16,922 nt of DNA from Bacillota bacterium (GTDB taxonomy: Bacteria > Bacillota > Clostridia > Acetivibrionales > DSM-1351), in contig JAEZKZ010000044.1 in NCBI GenBank assembly GCA_023415305.1, positions 1 to 16,922 on the forward strand, in the 5' to 3' direction. Numbering within the stretch: position 1 is the stretch's first letter; each line of letters opens with the position of its first letter. The notes under the pieces are model-generated. The model worked only from the letters and a program-made list of their open reading frames with translations. It was not told where the DNA came from and did no database searches. Shown here piece after piece: positions 7,717 through 13,527 of the stretch. Both the position numbers and the translations under genes were made by a program.

Positions 7717-7777
7717 AACTATGTGCATCAAAAACCCCAGAGATTTTAAAACGTAATTTCCGAAGGATTTTAATAAT

Positions 7778-7809
7778 AAAAAAAATGTCGGCAGAGGCCG
7801 ACATTTTTT
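7778..7809 (-). terminator. Strong terminator after ilvE
   Basis: Perfect 13-bp arms (7780-7792 and 7797-7809) enclose a 4-nt loop; the GC core is TGTCGGC/GCCGACA. On the minus strand the stem ends in eight U's, 28 bp past the ilvE stop. The symmetrical A/T flanks would let it work in both directions. Confidence 0.92.
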
Positions 7810-7836
7810 GTTGCTTAAAATTAAGTTTTATATTCT

Positions 7837-8901
7837 CTACTTTACTTTTTGTATCCATCCGTAGGTATCTTCGATTTCACCGCTTTGAATACCAGTAATT
7901 GTCTCATATACTTTTGAAGCAACCGGACCCATTTTGCCTCCGTTTACAGTTATGGATTTCCCATCCCAGTTAAACTCGCCTATAGGTGATATTACAGCCG
8001 CTGTGCCGGTTCCGAATGCCTCATCCAGCTTCCCAGCAGCGTGAGCATCGTAGAGCTCCTGTATTGTGATTCTGCGCTCTGTAACAGTAATACCGGACTT
8101 CTTTAGCAATTCTATTGTTGACATTCTTGTAATACCTGGAAGTATTGAGCCTTCAAGAGAAGGTGTAATAACTTCTCCGTTTATTATAAAGAATACATTC
8201 ATTGTACCAACTTCTTCAATGTATTTCTTCTCAATACCATCCAACCAAAGAACCTGAGTGTATCCGGAGTGCTTTGCTTCAACCTGTGCCTTCAAGCTGG
8301 AAGCATAGTTGGCTACAGTTTTCGCATAGCCGAGACCGCCTTTTACGGCGCGGACATAATTGCTTTCAACATAGATTTTGACCGGGTTGATTCCCTCTTT
8401 ATAATAAGCACCGACTGGGGAAAGAATTATTATAAACTTGTACGTGTCCGAAGGTCTGACACCCAAAAATGGGTCAGTCGCTATAATAAACGGACGTATG
8501 TAAAGGGAGGTTCCTGGGGTGTCAGGTATCCAGTCGGCATCAACCTTTACAAGTTCTTTTATGGCTTGTACACCAAAATCTACATCTATTTCAGGAATTA
8601 CAAGACGTTCATTTGAACTGTTTACTCTCTCCATATTTTTTTCAGGTCTGAATAATAAAATTTCACCTTTTTTTGTTTTATATGCTTTTAAGCCTTCAAA
8701 AATGGCTTGGCCATAATGGAGAACCATACAAGAGGGATCCAGTTCCAAAGGAGCATAAGGTACAATTCTTGGATCATGCCAGCCCTTACCCTCAGTATAA
8801 TCCATTATAAACATATGGTCTGTAAAATATTGTCCGAAGCCTAAATTGTTTTGATCAGGTTTTTGTTTTGGATTAGCAGTTTTAGTAATAGAAATGTTCA
8901 T
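7837..8901 (-). CDS. ilvE: Branched-chain amino acid aminotransferase (fold-type IV PLP)
   Basis: IlvE catalyses reversible transamination of leucine, isoleucine and valine with 2-oxoglutarate. The 354-residue protein has the class IV layout, with DPSCMVLHYGQAIFEGLKAY near residue 45 and the PLP-binding lysine at about K194 in LGYAKTVANYASSLKAQ. Further hallmarks are GYTQVLWLDG, IEEVGTMNVFFI and LPGITRMS. ATG 8901 is preferred because GGGAG lies just upstream (8915-8909); the frame stays open to 8985, but those extra residues do not resemble the family. It is monocistronic and leftward, ended by 7778-7809. No D-amino-acid or lyase hallmarks are seen, so BCAT is the best call. Confidence 0.95.
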   Translation of the reverse strand: MNISITKTANPKQKPDQNNLGFGQYFTDHMFIMDYTEGKGWHDPRIVPYAPLELDPSCMVLHYGQAIFEGLKAYKTKKGEILLFRPEKNMERVNSSNERLVIPEIDVDFGVQAIKELVKVDADWIPDTPGTSLYIRPFIIATDPFLGVRPSDTYKFIIILSPVGAYYKEGINPVKIYVESNYVRAVKGGLGYAKTVANYASSLKAQVEAKHSGYTQVLWLDGIEKKYIEEVGTMNVFFIINGEVITPSLEGSILPGITRMSTIELLKKSGITVTERRITIQELYDAHAAGKLDEAFGTGTAAVISPIGEFNWDGKSITVNGGKMGPVASKVYETITGIQSGEIEDTYGWIQKVK

Positions 8902-9198
8902 TACTTTACTCCCTTCAAAGTATTTATTTAAATTAATTGTAGTCAGGAACAAACATTGTCTGACTTGCTCCGAGAGGTGATTCAATCAAATAGAAAATTA
9001 CTAGATTAATTATGCTACTTTTCAAAAAAAATGTCCATAGAAAATTATTAATTTGATGTGATACTTAATTAAATTGTTAAAGACTTAATCTAAATATGGT
9101 AAAAGTATGTTATAAATCCTGATATTGTGGTATAACATCAATAGTTAGAATATGATATAACAAAATTTATTGCGTCATTGCGTATCAGGGAGGAACAC
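8902..9198. other. Divergent ilvE / ECF-S intergenic region
   Basis: Almost 300 bp separate ilvE from the ECF S component. In the ilvE mRNA sense there is a hairpin AGTCAG/CTGACT (8941-8946 / 8960-8965) with an inner ACAA/TTGT step, but no U-tract and no T-box consensus (no AGGGTGGnACCGCG-like element). On the right are repeated TGTTATA/TATAACA motifs, annotated separately. No gene is evident. The rest is AT-rich without recognised sites. Confidence 0.55.
9107..9162 (+). promoter_or_regulatory. Candidate operator of the ECF S component gene
   Basis: ATGTTATA (9107-9114) and TATAACAT (9131-9138) form a perfect 8-bp inverted repeat with a 16-bp gap, and TATAACA occurs again at 9156-9162, 25 bp on. 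The cluster ends 37 bp before the ATG and overlaps likely -10 sequences (TAGAAT, 9146-9151). The arrangement fits a dimeric repressor site, but the protein is unknown. Confidence 0.4.
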
Positions 9199-9723
9199 AT
9201 GAATAAAGAGAGAATAAGATTAATAACAAGAACCGCCGTATTATTGGCAGTAGTGGTAGTAGTTCAGTTAGTAGGGAGAAGTTTACCTAATAATAATTAT
9301 ATTGTAGGACCTCTGGTGAACATGTGTCTGCTGGTTGCAGCAATGACGGCCGGTGTTACCGGAGGTATTACAATTGCCATACTGTCACCGTTGACTTCAC
9401 TTATCAATAATAATGCACCTATTGCGGCAGCCTTACTCCCGTTTTCACCGGTAATTGCCCTGGCAAACATTGCTTTAGTACTTACTTTTTACTTCTTATA
9501 TAATAAAAACAAGTATATTGGACTTGCTGCAGCTGCAGTATTTAAGTTTGGACTGCTTTTCCTGGGAATCAGAATTTTCCTTAATATTTTTGACTTTCCA
9601 AAGTTTACTGAAAAGCTTTTTCAGCTTTTCAGCTGGCCGCAACTTGTAACCGCATTAATTGGAGGAATTATAGCTATACCTGTTATTTATACCCTGAAAA
9701 AAGCATTGAAAAGCGAACAGTAG
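9199..9723 (+). CDS. ECF-type transporter S component, substrate unknown
   Basis: S components are small membrane proteins that bind a vitamin or metal substrate and dock onto a shared energy-coupling module (EcfA, EcfA', EcfT). The 174-residue protein has five to six hydrophobic segments and the typical N-terminal pattern: a charged start (NKERIRLITRTAVLLAVVVV), then GPLVNMCLLVAAMTAGVTGG and ILSPLTSLINNNAPIAAALL. No EcfA or EcfT genes are in the window, so it would be a group II, module-sharing type. ATG 9199 is chosen for SD AGGGAGG (9187-9193); a frame from 9178 lacks one. The neighbouring MocR regulator and several PLP enzymes make a B6-type substrate conceivable, but that is inference only. 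Confidence 0.8.
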   Translation: MNKERIRLITRTAVLLAVVVVVQLVGRSLPNNNYIVGPLVNMCLLVAAMTAGVTGGITIAILSPLTSLINNNAPIAAALLPFSPVIALANIALVLTFYFLYNKNKYIGLAAAAVFKFGLLFLGIRIFLNIFDFPKFTEKLFQLFSWPQLVTALIGGIIAIPVIYTLKKALKSEQ

Positions 9724-9843
9724 TTTTGTGGTTTTTTCTAATACTTTTTTTGTCTACTTATGTTATAACTATAATTTGGTATTATGGAAAACCATCCAAT
9801 TTAATTTTATTACATAAAATAAAGTCCTGTTGTTTATGCTATG

Positions 9844-9892
9844 AGACTCTCCCGGACAGACCAGCAAAACCTGTCCGGCAGAGTTTCTTTTT
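9844..9892 (+). terminator. Rho-independent terminator after the ECF S component
   Basis: CCGGACAG (9852-9859) pairs with CTGTCCGG (9871-9878). After one C-C mismatch the stem continues as ACTCT/AGAGT (9846-9850 / 9880-9884), and the T-rich tract TTTCTTTTTATTT follows. It lies about 120 bp past the stop. Confidence 0.82.
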
Positions 9893-9953
9893 ATTTGACA
9901 ATTTAAAACTCATAATATTCTCATACACCGAATTCTATGCAATTAGTTATGAG

Positions 9954-10004
9954 ATAATATAAATAACCATCCAATATTAGAAAATGGATGGTTATTTATA
10001 TTAT
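9954..10004. repeat. Perfect 20-bp inverted repeat upstream of mocR
   Basis: Arms 9954-9973 and 9985-10004 are perfectly complementary around an 11-nt loop. The core reads ATAACCATCC on the left and GGATGGTTAT on the right. No T-tract follows and no gene ends nearby apart from the one already closed by 9844-9892. It lies about 80-130 bp before the mocR start and shares the CATCC element with other repeats of this region. It is a candidate operator or regulatory hairpin. Confidence 0.8.
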
Positions 10005-10014
10005 AAATTGGGTG

Positions 10015-10062
10015 TTTTGGTATTGGAAAACATATTATATAATAACATTGGATGATACCAAT
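10015..10062 (+). promoter_or_regulatory. Likely mocR promoter with flanking operator half-sites
   Basis: TATAAT lies at 10038-10043, with a poor -35 (TTTTGG, 10015-10020) at 17-bp spacing. TGGTAT (10018-10023) and ATACCA (10055-10060) form an inverted pair around the -10, and ATTGG-N6-CCAAT (10047-10062) is a second small palindrome. A weak -35 inside the motif fits autoregulation by the MocR protein, as known for GabR/PdxR-type regulators. Inferred from pattern only. Confidence 0.4.
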
Positions 10063-10085
10063 TTGCATCTGGAGGACAAAATGCC

Positions 10086-11606
10086 ATGGAATTAACTGTG
10101 TACAGAGATTCAAAAACACCAATATATCTGCAGATAAAGAGACAAATTGAGGCTATGATAGACTCGGGAAAACTGCCGCCCAACTTTATACTGCCTGCTG
10201 AAAGGGTACTGAGTGAAAGGCTTCAGATTAACAGAAGTACAGTAATAAAAGCATATATGGAACTAAAGGCTGAGGGACTGGTAGAGTCCAGGGTCGGCAG
10301 CGGGACTGTTGTACTTGGCCCTCCAACTAAGGATAGTGCTCAGGACAAAATGTATGTGGCTCCACTCAGATGGAACCAACTCGAGAGCAAAAGAGCAGCT
10401 AAGTCAGGCGAACAGACCATAAATAACATTTTATCAATCTTTGAGAAAGAAAAAGTAATCTCATTTGCATCAGGGATATCTTCTGAAGATAGCTATGAAA
10501 TTGAATTGCTCAAAAATCTTCAGGCACAGCTGCTGGAAAAGTATAAGGAAAAGGTGTTCATGCCAACTCCGGTGGATGGATGCTCCGAGCTCAAGCATAC
10601 AATTAAATCCTATCTTCAACAGAACGGTATAAATGCCGGAACCAAGCAAATAATGGTTACTTCGGGTTCACAGCAGGCAGTTGAGTTTCTTGCAAGACTC
10701 CTAATAGAACCGGGGGATGCAGTTTTAGTTGAAGAGCCAACTTATATAGGTGCTATTCAGGCGTTTGAAAGCTATGATGCTCGAATTATCAGCATTCCAA
10801 TGGATGATGAGGGTATCCGTCTTGATATCCTGGAAAATTGCCTGATCAAATACAGACCCAAGTTTATTTATACACAGCCAACATTTCACAATCCTACAGG
10901 AATGACAATGACCTTGAACAGGAGAAAAGAATTGCTGAAGCTGGCCTACTATTACAATGTTCCAATACTTGAAGATAATCCTTATGGCGAATTATGTTAT
11001 GAGGGTGAAAAACTGCCGGCCCTGAAGAGTCTTGATTCAAATGATTATGTTATTTATCTGAGTTCCTTTTCAAAAACTATTTCCTTTAGTTTGAGAGTAG
11101 GTTATGTTGTTGCAGGTGAGAACTTAATAAATAAATTTATAAAATTTAAGCAGATAACGGATATCCAAACAAATACATTATCCCAGTATATAGTCCACGA
11201 ATTTCTTTCGCAGGGACACTTACAGCCTCATCTTGAGAAACTAAAAGCTAAATACAAAAAGAAGAGGGACTTAATGGCGGCCGAACTAAGTAACCGCCAA
11301 ATCGAGGGTATGAAAGTATTTGTACCAAACGGAGGTTATTTTCTTTGGATTGAGCTTCCGAAACACATAAGAATGAATGAGTTGATAAAATTATTGGGGG
11401 ACATGGGAGTTATAGTAATGCCGGGAGATGTTTTCTTTCCGAAATTCAGTTATGATAGCAATTTCATAAGGCTGAATTTCTCTTATCCCAAAGAACAGGA
11501 CATAAAAGATGGTGTTAAAAAGCTGGTTGAATGTATAGAAAAATGTTCAATAAGCACATCAAAGTCAAGATATCCTGTAGAAACGGTGCTTAATCCTTAT
11601 TTGTAG
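10086..11606 (+). CDS. MocR-type transcriptional regulator (GntR HTH fused to aminotransferase fold)
   Basis: MocR regulators join an N-terminal winged helix to a fold-type I aminotransferase domain that binds PLP as sensor; GabR and PdxR are the studied members. The 506 residues show the GntR HTH (about 10-75: PIYLQIKRQIEAMIDSGKLP, then LPAERVLSERLQINRSTVIK and VGSGTVV), a linker (about 76-125), and the aminotransferase domain to about 490. Its hallmarks are SGSQQAVEFLARLL, FHNPTG, EDNPYGELCY and the PLP lysine K330 in SFSKTISFSLRVGYV. ATG 10086 follows GGAGG (10071-10075). An out-of-frame ATG at 10081 precedes it and ends after four codons. The next gene is a close homologue of its C-terminal half. 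Target genes are unknown; the adjacent ECF S component and aminotransferase are the obvious candidates. Confidence 0.94.
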   Translation: MELTVYRDSKTPIYLQIKRQIEAMIDSGKLPPNFILPAERVLSERLQINRSTVIKAYMELKAEGLVESRVGSGTVVLGPPTKDSAQDKMYVAPLRWNQLESKRAAKSGEQTINNILSIFEKEKVISFASGISSEDSYEIELLKNLQAQLLEKYKEKVFMPTPVDGCSELKHTIKSYLQQNGINAGTKQIMVTSGSQQAVEFLARLLIEPGDAVLVEEPTYIGAIQAFESYDARIISIPMDDEGIRLDILENCLIKYRPKFIYTQPTFHNPTGMTMTLNRRKELLKLAYYYNVPILEDNPYGELCYEGEKLPALKSLDSNDYVIYLSSFSKTISFSLRVGYVVAGENLINKFIKFKQITDIQTNTLSQYIVHEFLSQGHLQPHLEKLKAKYKKKRDLMAAELSNRQIEGMKVFVPNGGYFLWIELPKHIRMNELIKLLGDMGVIVMPGDVFFPKFSYDSNFIRLNFSYPKEQDIKDGVKKLVECIEKCSISTSKSRYPVETVLNPYL

Positions 11607-11620
11607 TATTAATAATACAA
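11601..11620 (+). promoter_or_regulatory. Near-perfect 20-bp palindrome at the end of mocR
   Basis: TTGTAGTATT and AATAATACAA are complementary at 9 of 10 positions with no gap. The palindrome overlaps the mocR stop codon (11604-11606) and precedes the aminotransferase leader, where an operator for an internal promoter might be. No T-tract follows, so termination is unlikely. Confidence 0.4.
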
Positions 11621-11630
11621 GTTAATCAAT

Positions 11631-11786
11631 ATAGGCCGCTATGCGGTAACGGTACAAAACGTCTTAGGAGGTAACAGCGTGAAAAATACATTCGGTAAGT
11701 CACCGTGCTTTTCACGCAGCGAAAAGCCCAACGTGTCTTTTCATTACTATTTGTGTACGCGCTATGCGCGTAGAAGGGAGGTTAAT
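11631..11786 (+). other. Structured leader (RNA switch or interspersed repeat) before the aminotransferase gene
   Basis: Four hairpins follow one another. H1 is CCGC-TAT-GCGG (11636-11646). H2 is a perfect 9-bp stem GCGTGAAAA/TTTTCACGC (11677-11685 / 11709-11717) with an inner CGGT/ACCG (11693-11696 / 11702-11705). H3 is GAAAAG/CTTTTC (11721-11726 / 11737-11742). H4 is TACGCGC-TAT-GCGCGTA (11756-11772). The segment GCTTTTC (11707-11713) can instead pair with GAAAAGC (11721-11727), which excludes both H2 and H3. H2 hides a GTG (11679) that has its own SD AGGAGG (11667-11672) and is in frame with the enzyme. H4 ends 5 nt before the main SD. It matches no riboswitch class I can name. Confidence 0.6.
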
Positions 11787-12968
11787 ATGTTTGCAAGAAG
11801 AACTGAGTTTTTAAAAGCGTCAGAGGTAAGGGAACTTCTTAAGCTGACAGATAAAAATGAGATTATATCCTTTGGGGGAGGTCTCCCCGCAGAAGAGTCC
11901 TTCCCGGTTGAGGAAATGAGGGAGATATGCAATGAAATTCTGGAAGGTGACGGTGTTAAGTCAATGCAGTATGCAATTTCAGAGGGGCATATCGGTTTGA
12001 GAAAAATTATTGCAGAACAGATGGAGAAAAAAGGGGTGAAGGTCAGTATTGATGATATTCTTATAACAACCGGTTCACAGCAGGGGCTCGATCTGACTGC
12101 AAAAGTATTTTTAGATGAGGGAGATACAATTTTATGTGAAAGTCCTACATATCTTTCTGCAATTAATGCATTCAAACCCTTTTATCCAAGATTTTCAGAA
12201 GTCGAAATGGATGAAGACGGACTTATTCCTGAAGACCTTGTTGCAAAACTCAACTCTCACAGCAAAGTTAAATTCTTATATACCGTACCCGATTATCAAA
12301 ATCCTACCGGCCGAAGAATGAGTCTTGAAAGGAGAAAGGCCATTGTTGAGATAGCAAACCAATATAACCTGATAATTATAGAAGATAATCCTTATAGTGA
12401 ACTGTGCTTTGATAATAAAAAGCTTCCACCTATAAAAAGTTTTGATACTGAAGGAAGAGTAATATACCTCAGCACATTCTCCAAAACTGTATGTCCCGGA
12501 TACAGGATAGGATGGGCCTGTGCAGCTCAGGAGATAATCAATAAATATGTTCTGTTCAAACAGGGAACAGATATACATACGAATTTTTTTGCTCAGATGC
12601 AGATTGCAAGGTATTATGAGAAATATAATATTGAAGAGCATATCAAAAGTAACGTTGAAATATACAAAAGCAGAAGGGACGCCATGGTTGATACAATAAA
12701 AAGAACATTTCCGGAAGAAGTGGAGTATACCAGGCCTGAGGGAGGTATGTTTCTATGGGTTATCTTACCTGAAAATATCAATACAAAAGAATTATTGGTA
12801 AAGTCATTGAACAGAGGTGTAGCTTTTGTTCAGGGCAGCGCATTTTACCCTAACGGAGGACATGAAAATACCATGAGACTAAATTTCTCGGGTTTAAAGG
12901 AAGATAAAATTATTAAGGGAATCAGTATACTGGGTGAATTACTGAAAGAAGAGGTTATGGCAAAGTAA
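11787..12968 (+). CDS. PLP-dependent aminotransferase, 2-aminoadipate transaminase (LysN)-like
   Basis: This is a fold-type I aminotransferase of the group related to MocR C-terminal domains; members transaminate aromatic amino acids or 2-aminoadipate, and the substrate here cannot be read from sequence. The 393-residue protein has ITTGSQQGLDL, YTVPDYQNPTGR, EDNPYSELCF and PLP lysine K233 in STFSKTVCPGYRIGWAC. Segment by segment it parallels the preceding MocR protein, suggesting duplication or domain splitting. ATG 11787 follows GGGAGG (11777-11782). The frame is open 36 codons further up to GTG 11679, which also has a good SD, but those residues (for example SRSEKPNVSFHYYL) are unlike the family N-terminus and coincide with the structured leader. 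Probably in an operon with the HIT gene 21 nt downstream. Confidence 0.92.
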   Translation: MFARRTEFLKASEVRELLKLTDKNEIISFGGGLPAEESFPVEEMREICNEILEGDGVKSMQYAISEGHIGLRKIIAEQMEKKGVKVSIDDILITTGSQQGLDLTAKVFLDEGDTILCESPTYLSAINAFKPFYPRFSEVEMDEDGLIPEDLVAKLNSHSKVKFLYTVPDYQNPTGRRMSLERRKAIVEIANQYNLIIIEDNPYSELCFDNKKLPPIKSFDTEGRVIYLSTFSKTVCPGYRIGWACAAQEIINKYVLFKQGTDIHTNFFAQMQIARYYEKYNIEEHIKSNVEIYKSRRDAMVDTIKRTFPEEVEYTRPEGGMFLWVILPENINTKELLVKSLNRGVAFVQGSAFYPNGGHENTMRLNFSGLKEDKIIKGISILGELLKEEVMAK

Positions 12969-12989
12969 TAACCAGATGGGGGATAGTGA

Positions 12990-13454
12990 ATGAATTGGAA
13001 GGAAAATCGAATTGAAGCAGCACTCAAGGGTGAAAATCCAACAGTAATCATTAGAATGAAAAGCGGGTTTGCTGTAATGGGGGATACTCAATTCCTGCCT
13101 GGCTATTGTGTACTTTTAGGATACCCTACAGTAAACAGTCTGAACCATATTAGTGTAGAGAAAAGAGCAGAATTTCTGGTAGATATGAGTATTTTGGGAG
13201 ATGCATTAATGGATGTATGTAAACCGATCAGAATTAATTATGAAATTCTGGGAAACACTGATGCTTTTCTGCATGCACATGTATTCCCACGCTATTTATG
13301 GGAGGATGAGAACAGAAGAAAATTTCCCGTATTTCAATATCCAAAGGAGAATTGGAGTAAGGAGGAGTATCAGTTTAACATTGAAAAGCACGGGTTATTA
13401 AAGAGTCAGTTAGCAGCGAAGCTGGAAGAATTAATGTTGAGGAACTATAAATAG
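12990..13454 (+). CDS. HIT-family protein with an altered histidine triad
   Basis: HIT proteins are nucleotide hydrolases or transferases such as Ap4A hydrolase. The 154-residue product has the family's core features: LPGYCVLLGYPTVNSLNHIS early on and the triad segment LGNTDAFLHAHVFPRY around residues 87-102. Aligned on the following Pro-Arg, the usual H-x-H-x-H reads F93-L-H95-A-H97, so the first histidine is replaced by phenylalanine, while the middle (nucleophile) and third are kept. Activity is therefore plausible but not assured. ATG 12990 follows a G-rich SD (12977-12983). It lies 21 nt after the aminotransferase and 73 nt before the class V enzyme. The substrate and the link to PLP enzymes are unknown. 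Confidence 0.83.
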   Translation: MNWKENRIEAALKGENPTVIIRMKSGFAVMGDTQFLPGYCVLLGYPTVNSLNHISVEKRAEFLVDMSILGDALMDVCKPIRINYEILGNTDAFLHAHVFPRYLWEDENRRKFPVFQYPKENWSKEEYQFNIEKHGLLKSQLAAKLEELMLRNYK

Positions 13455-13527
13455 AATTGATTATTGTAAACTTGCTAACCTTGTATTCATACCTTAATAA
13501 TAAGAAGATTTTAAATATGAGGTTAGT

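Larger units (their letters stand above)
9724..10085. other. ECF-S to mocR intergenic region with repeated motifs (362 bp)
   Basis: Besides the terminator (9844-9892) and the inverted repeat (9954-10004), this holds TTTGGTATT at 9775-9783 and 10016-10024. CATCCAAT occurs at 9793-9800 and 9968-9975, and in reverse at 10047-10054. ATACCAAT lies at 10055-10062. Both TTTGGTATT copies are followed by a GGAAAAC segment. A 78-codon open frame (9726-9962) runs through the terminator and is not credible as a gene. Confidence 0.6.

Noticed and set aside
7358..7756. 132-codon open frame opposite ylbJ
   Set aside because: It is antisense to the ylbJ coding sequence, lacks an SD and shows no recognisable domain.
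8902..9020. T-box leader for ilvE
   Set aside because: A hairpin is present, but there is no T-box sequence, no specifier stem and no terminator/antiterminator pair.
9726..9962. 78-codon open frame after the ECF S component
   Set aside because: It has no SD, begins 2 bp after the previous stop, runs straight through the terminator hairpin 9844-9892, and its composition is that of translated AT-rich spacer.
11679..11786. GTG 11679 as the main start of the aminotransferase
   Set aside because: The extra 36 residues do not resemble the family N-terminus and coincide with hairpins; ATG 11787 has an excellent SD. Kept as a possible alternative start in the findings.
12276..12641. 121-codon open frame opposite the aminotransferase
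   Set aside because: A shadow of a confidently identified gene, with no SD and no domain.
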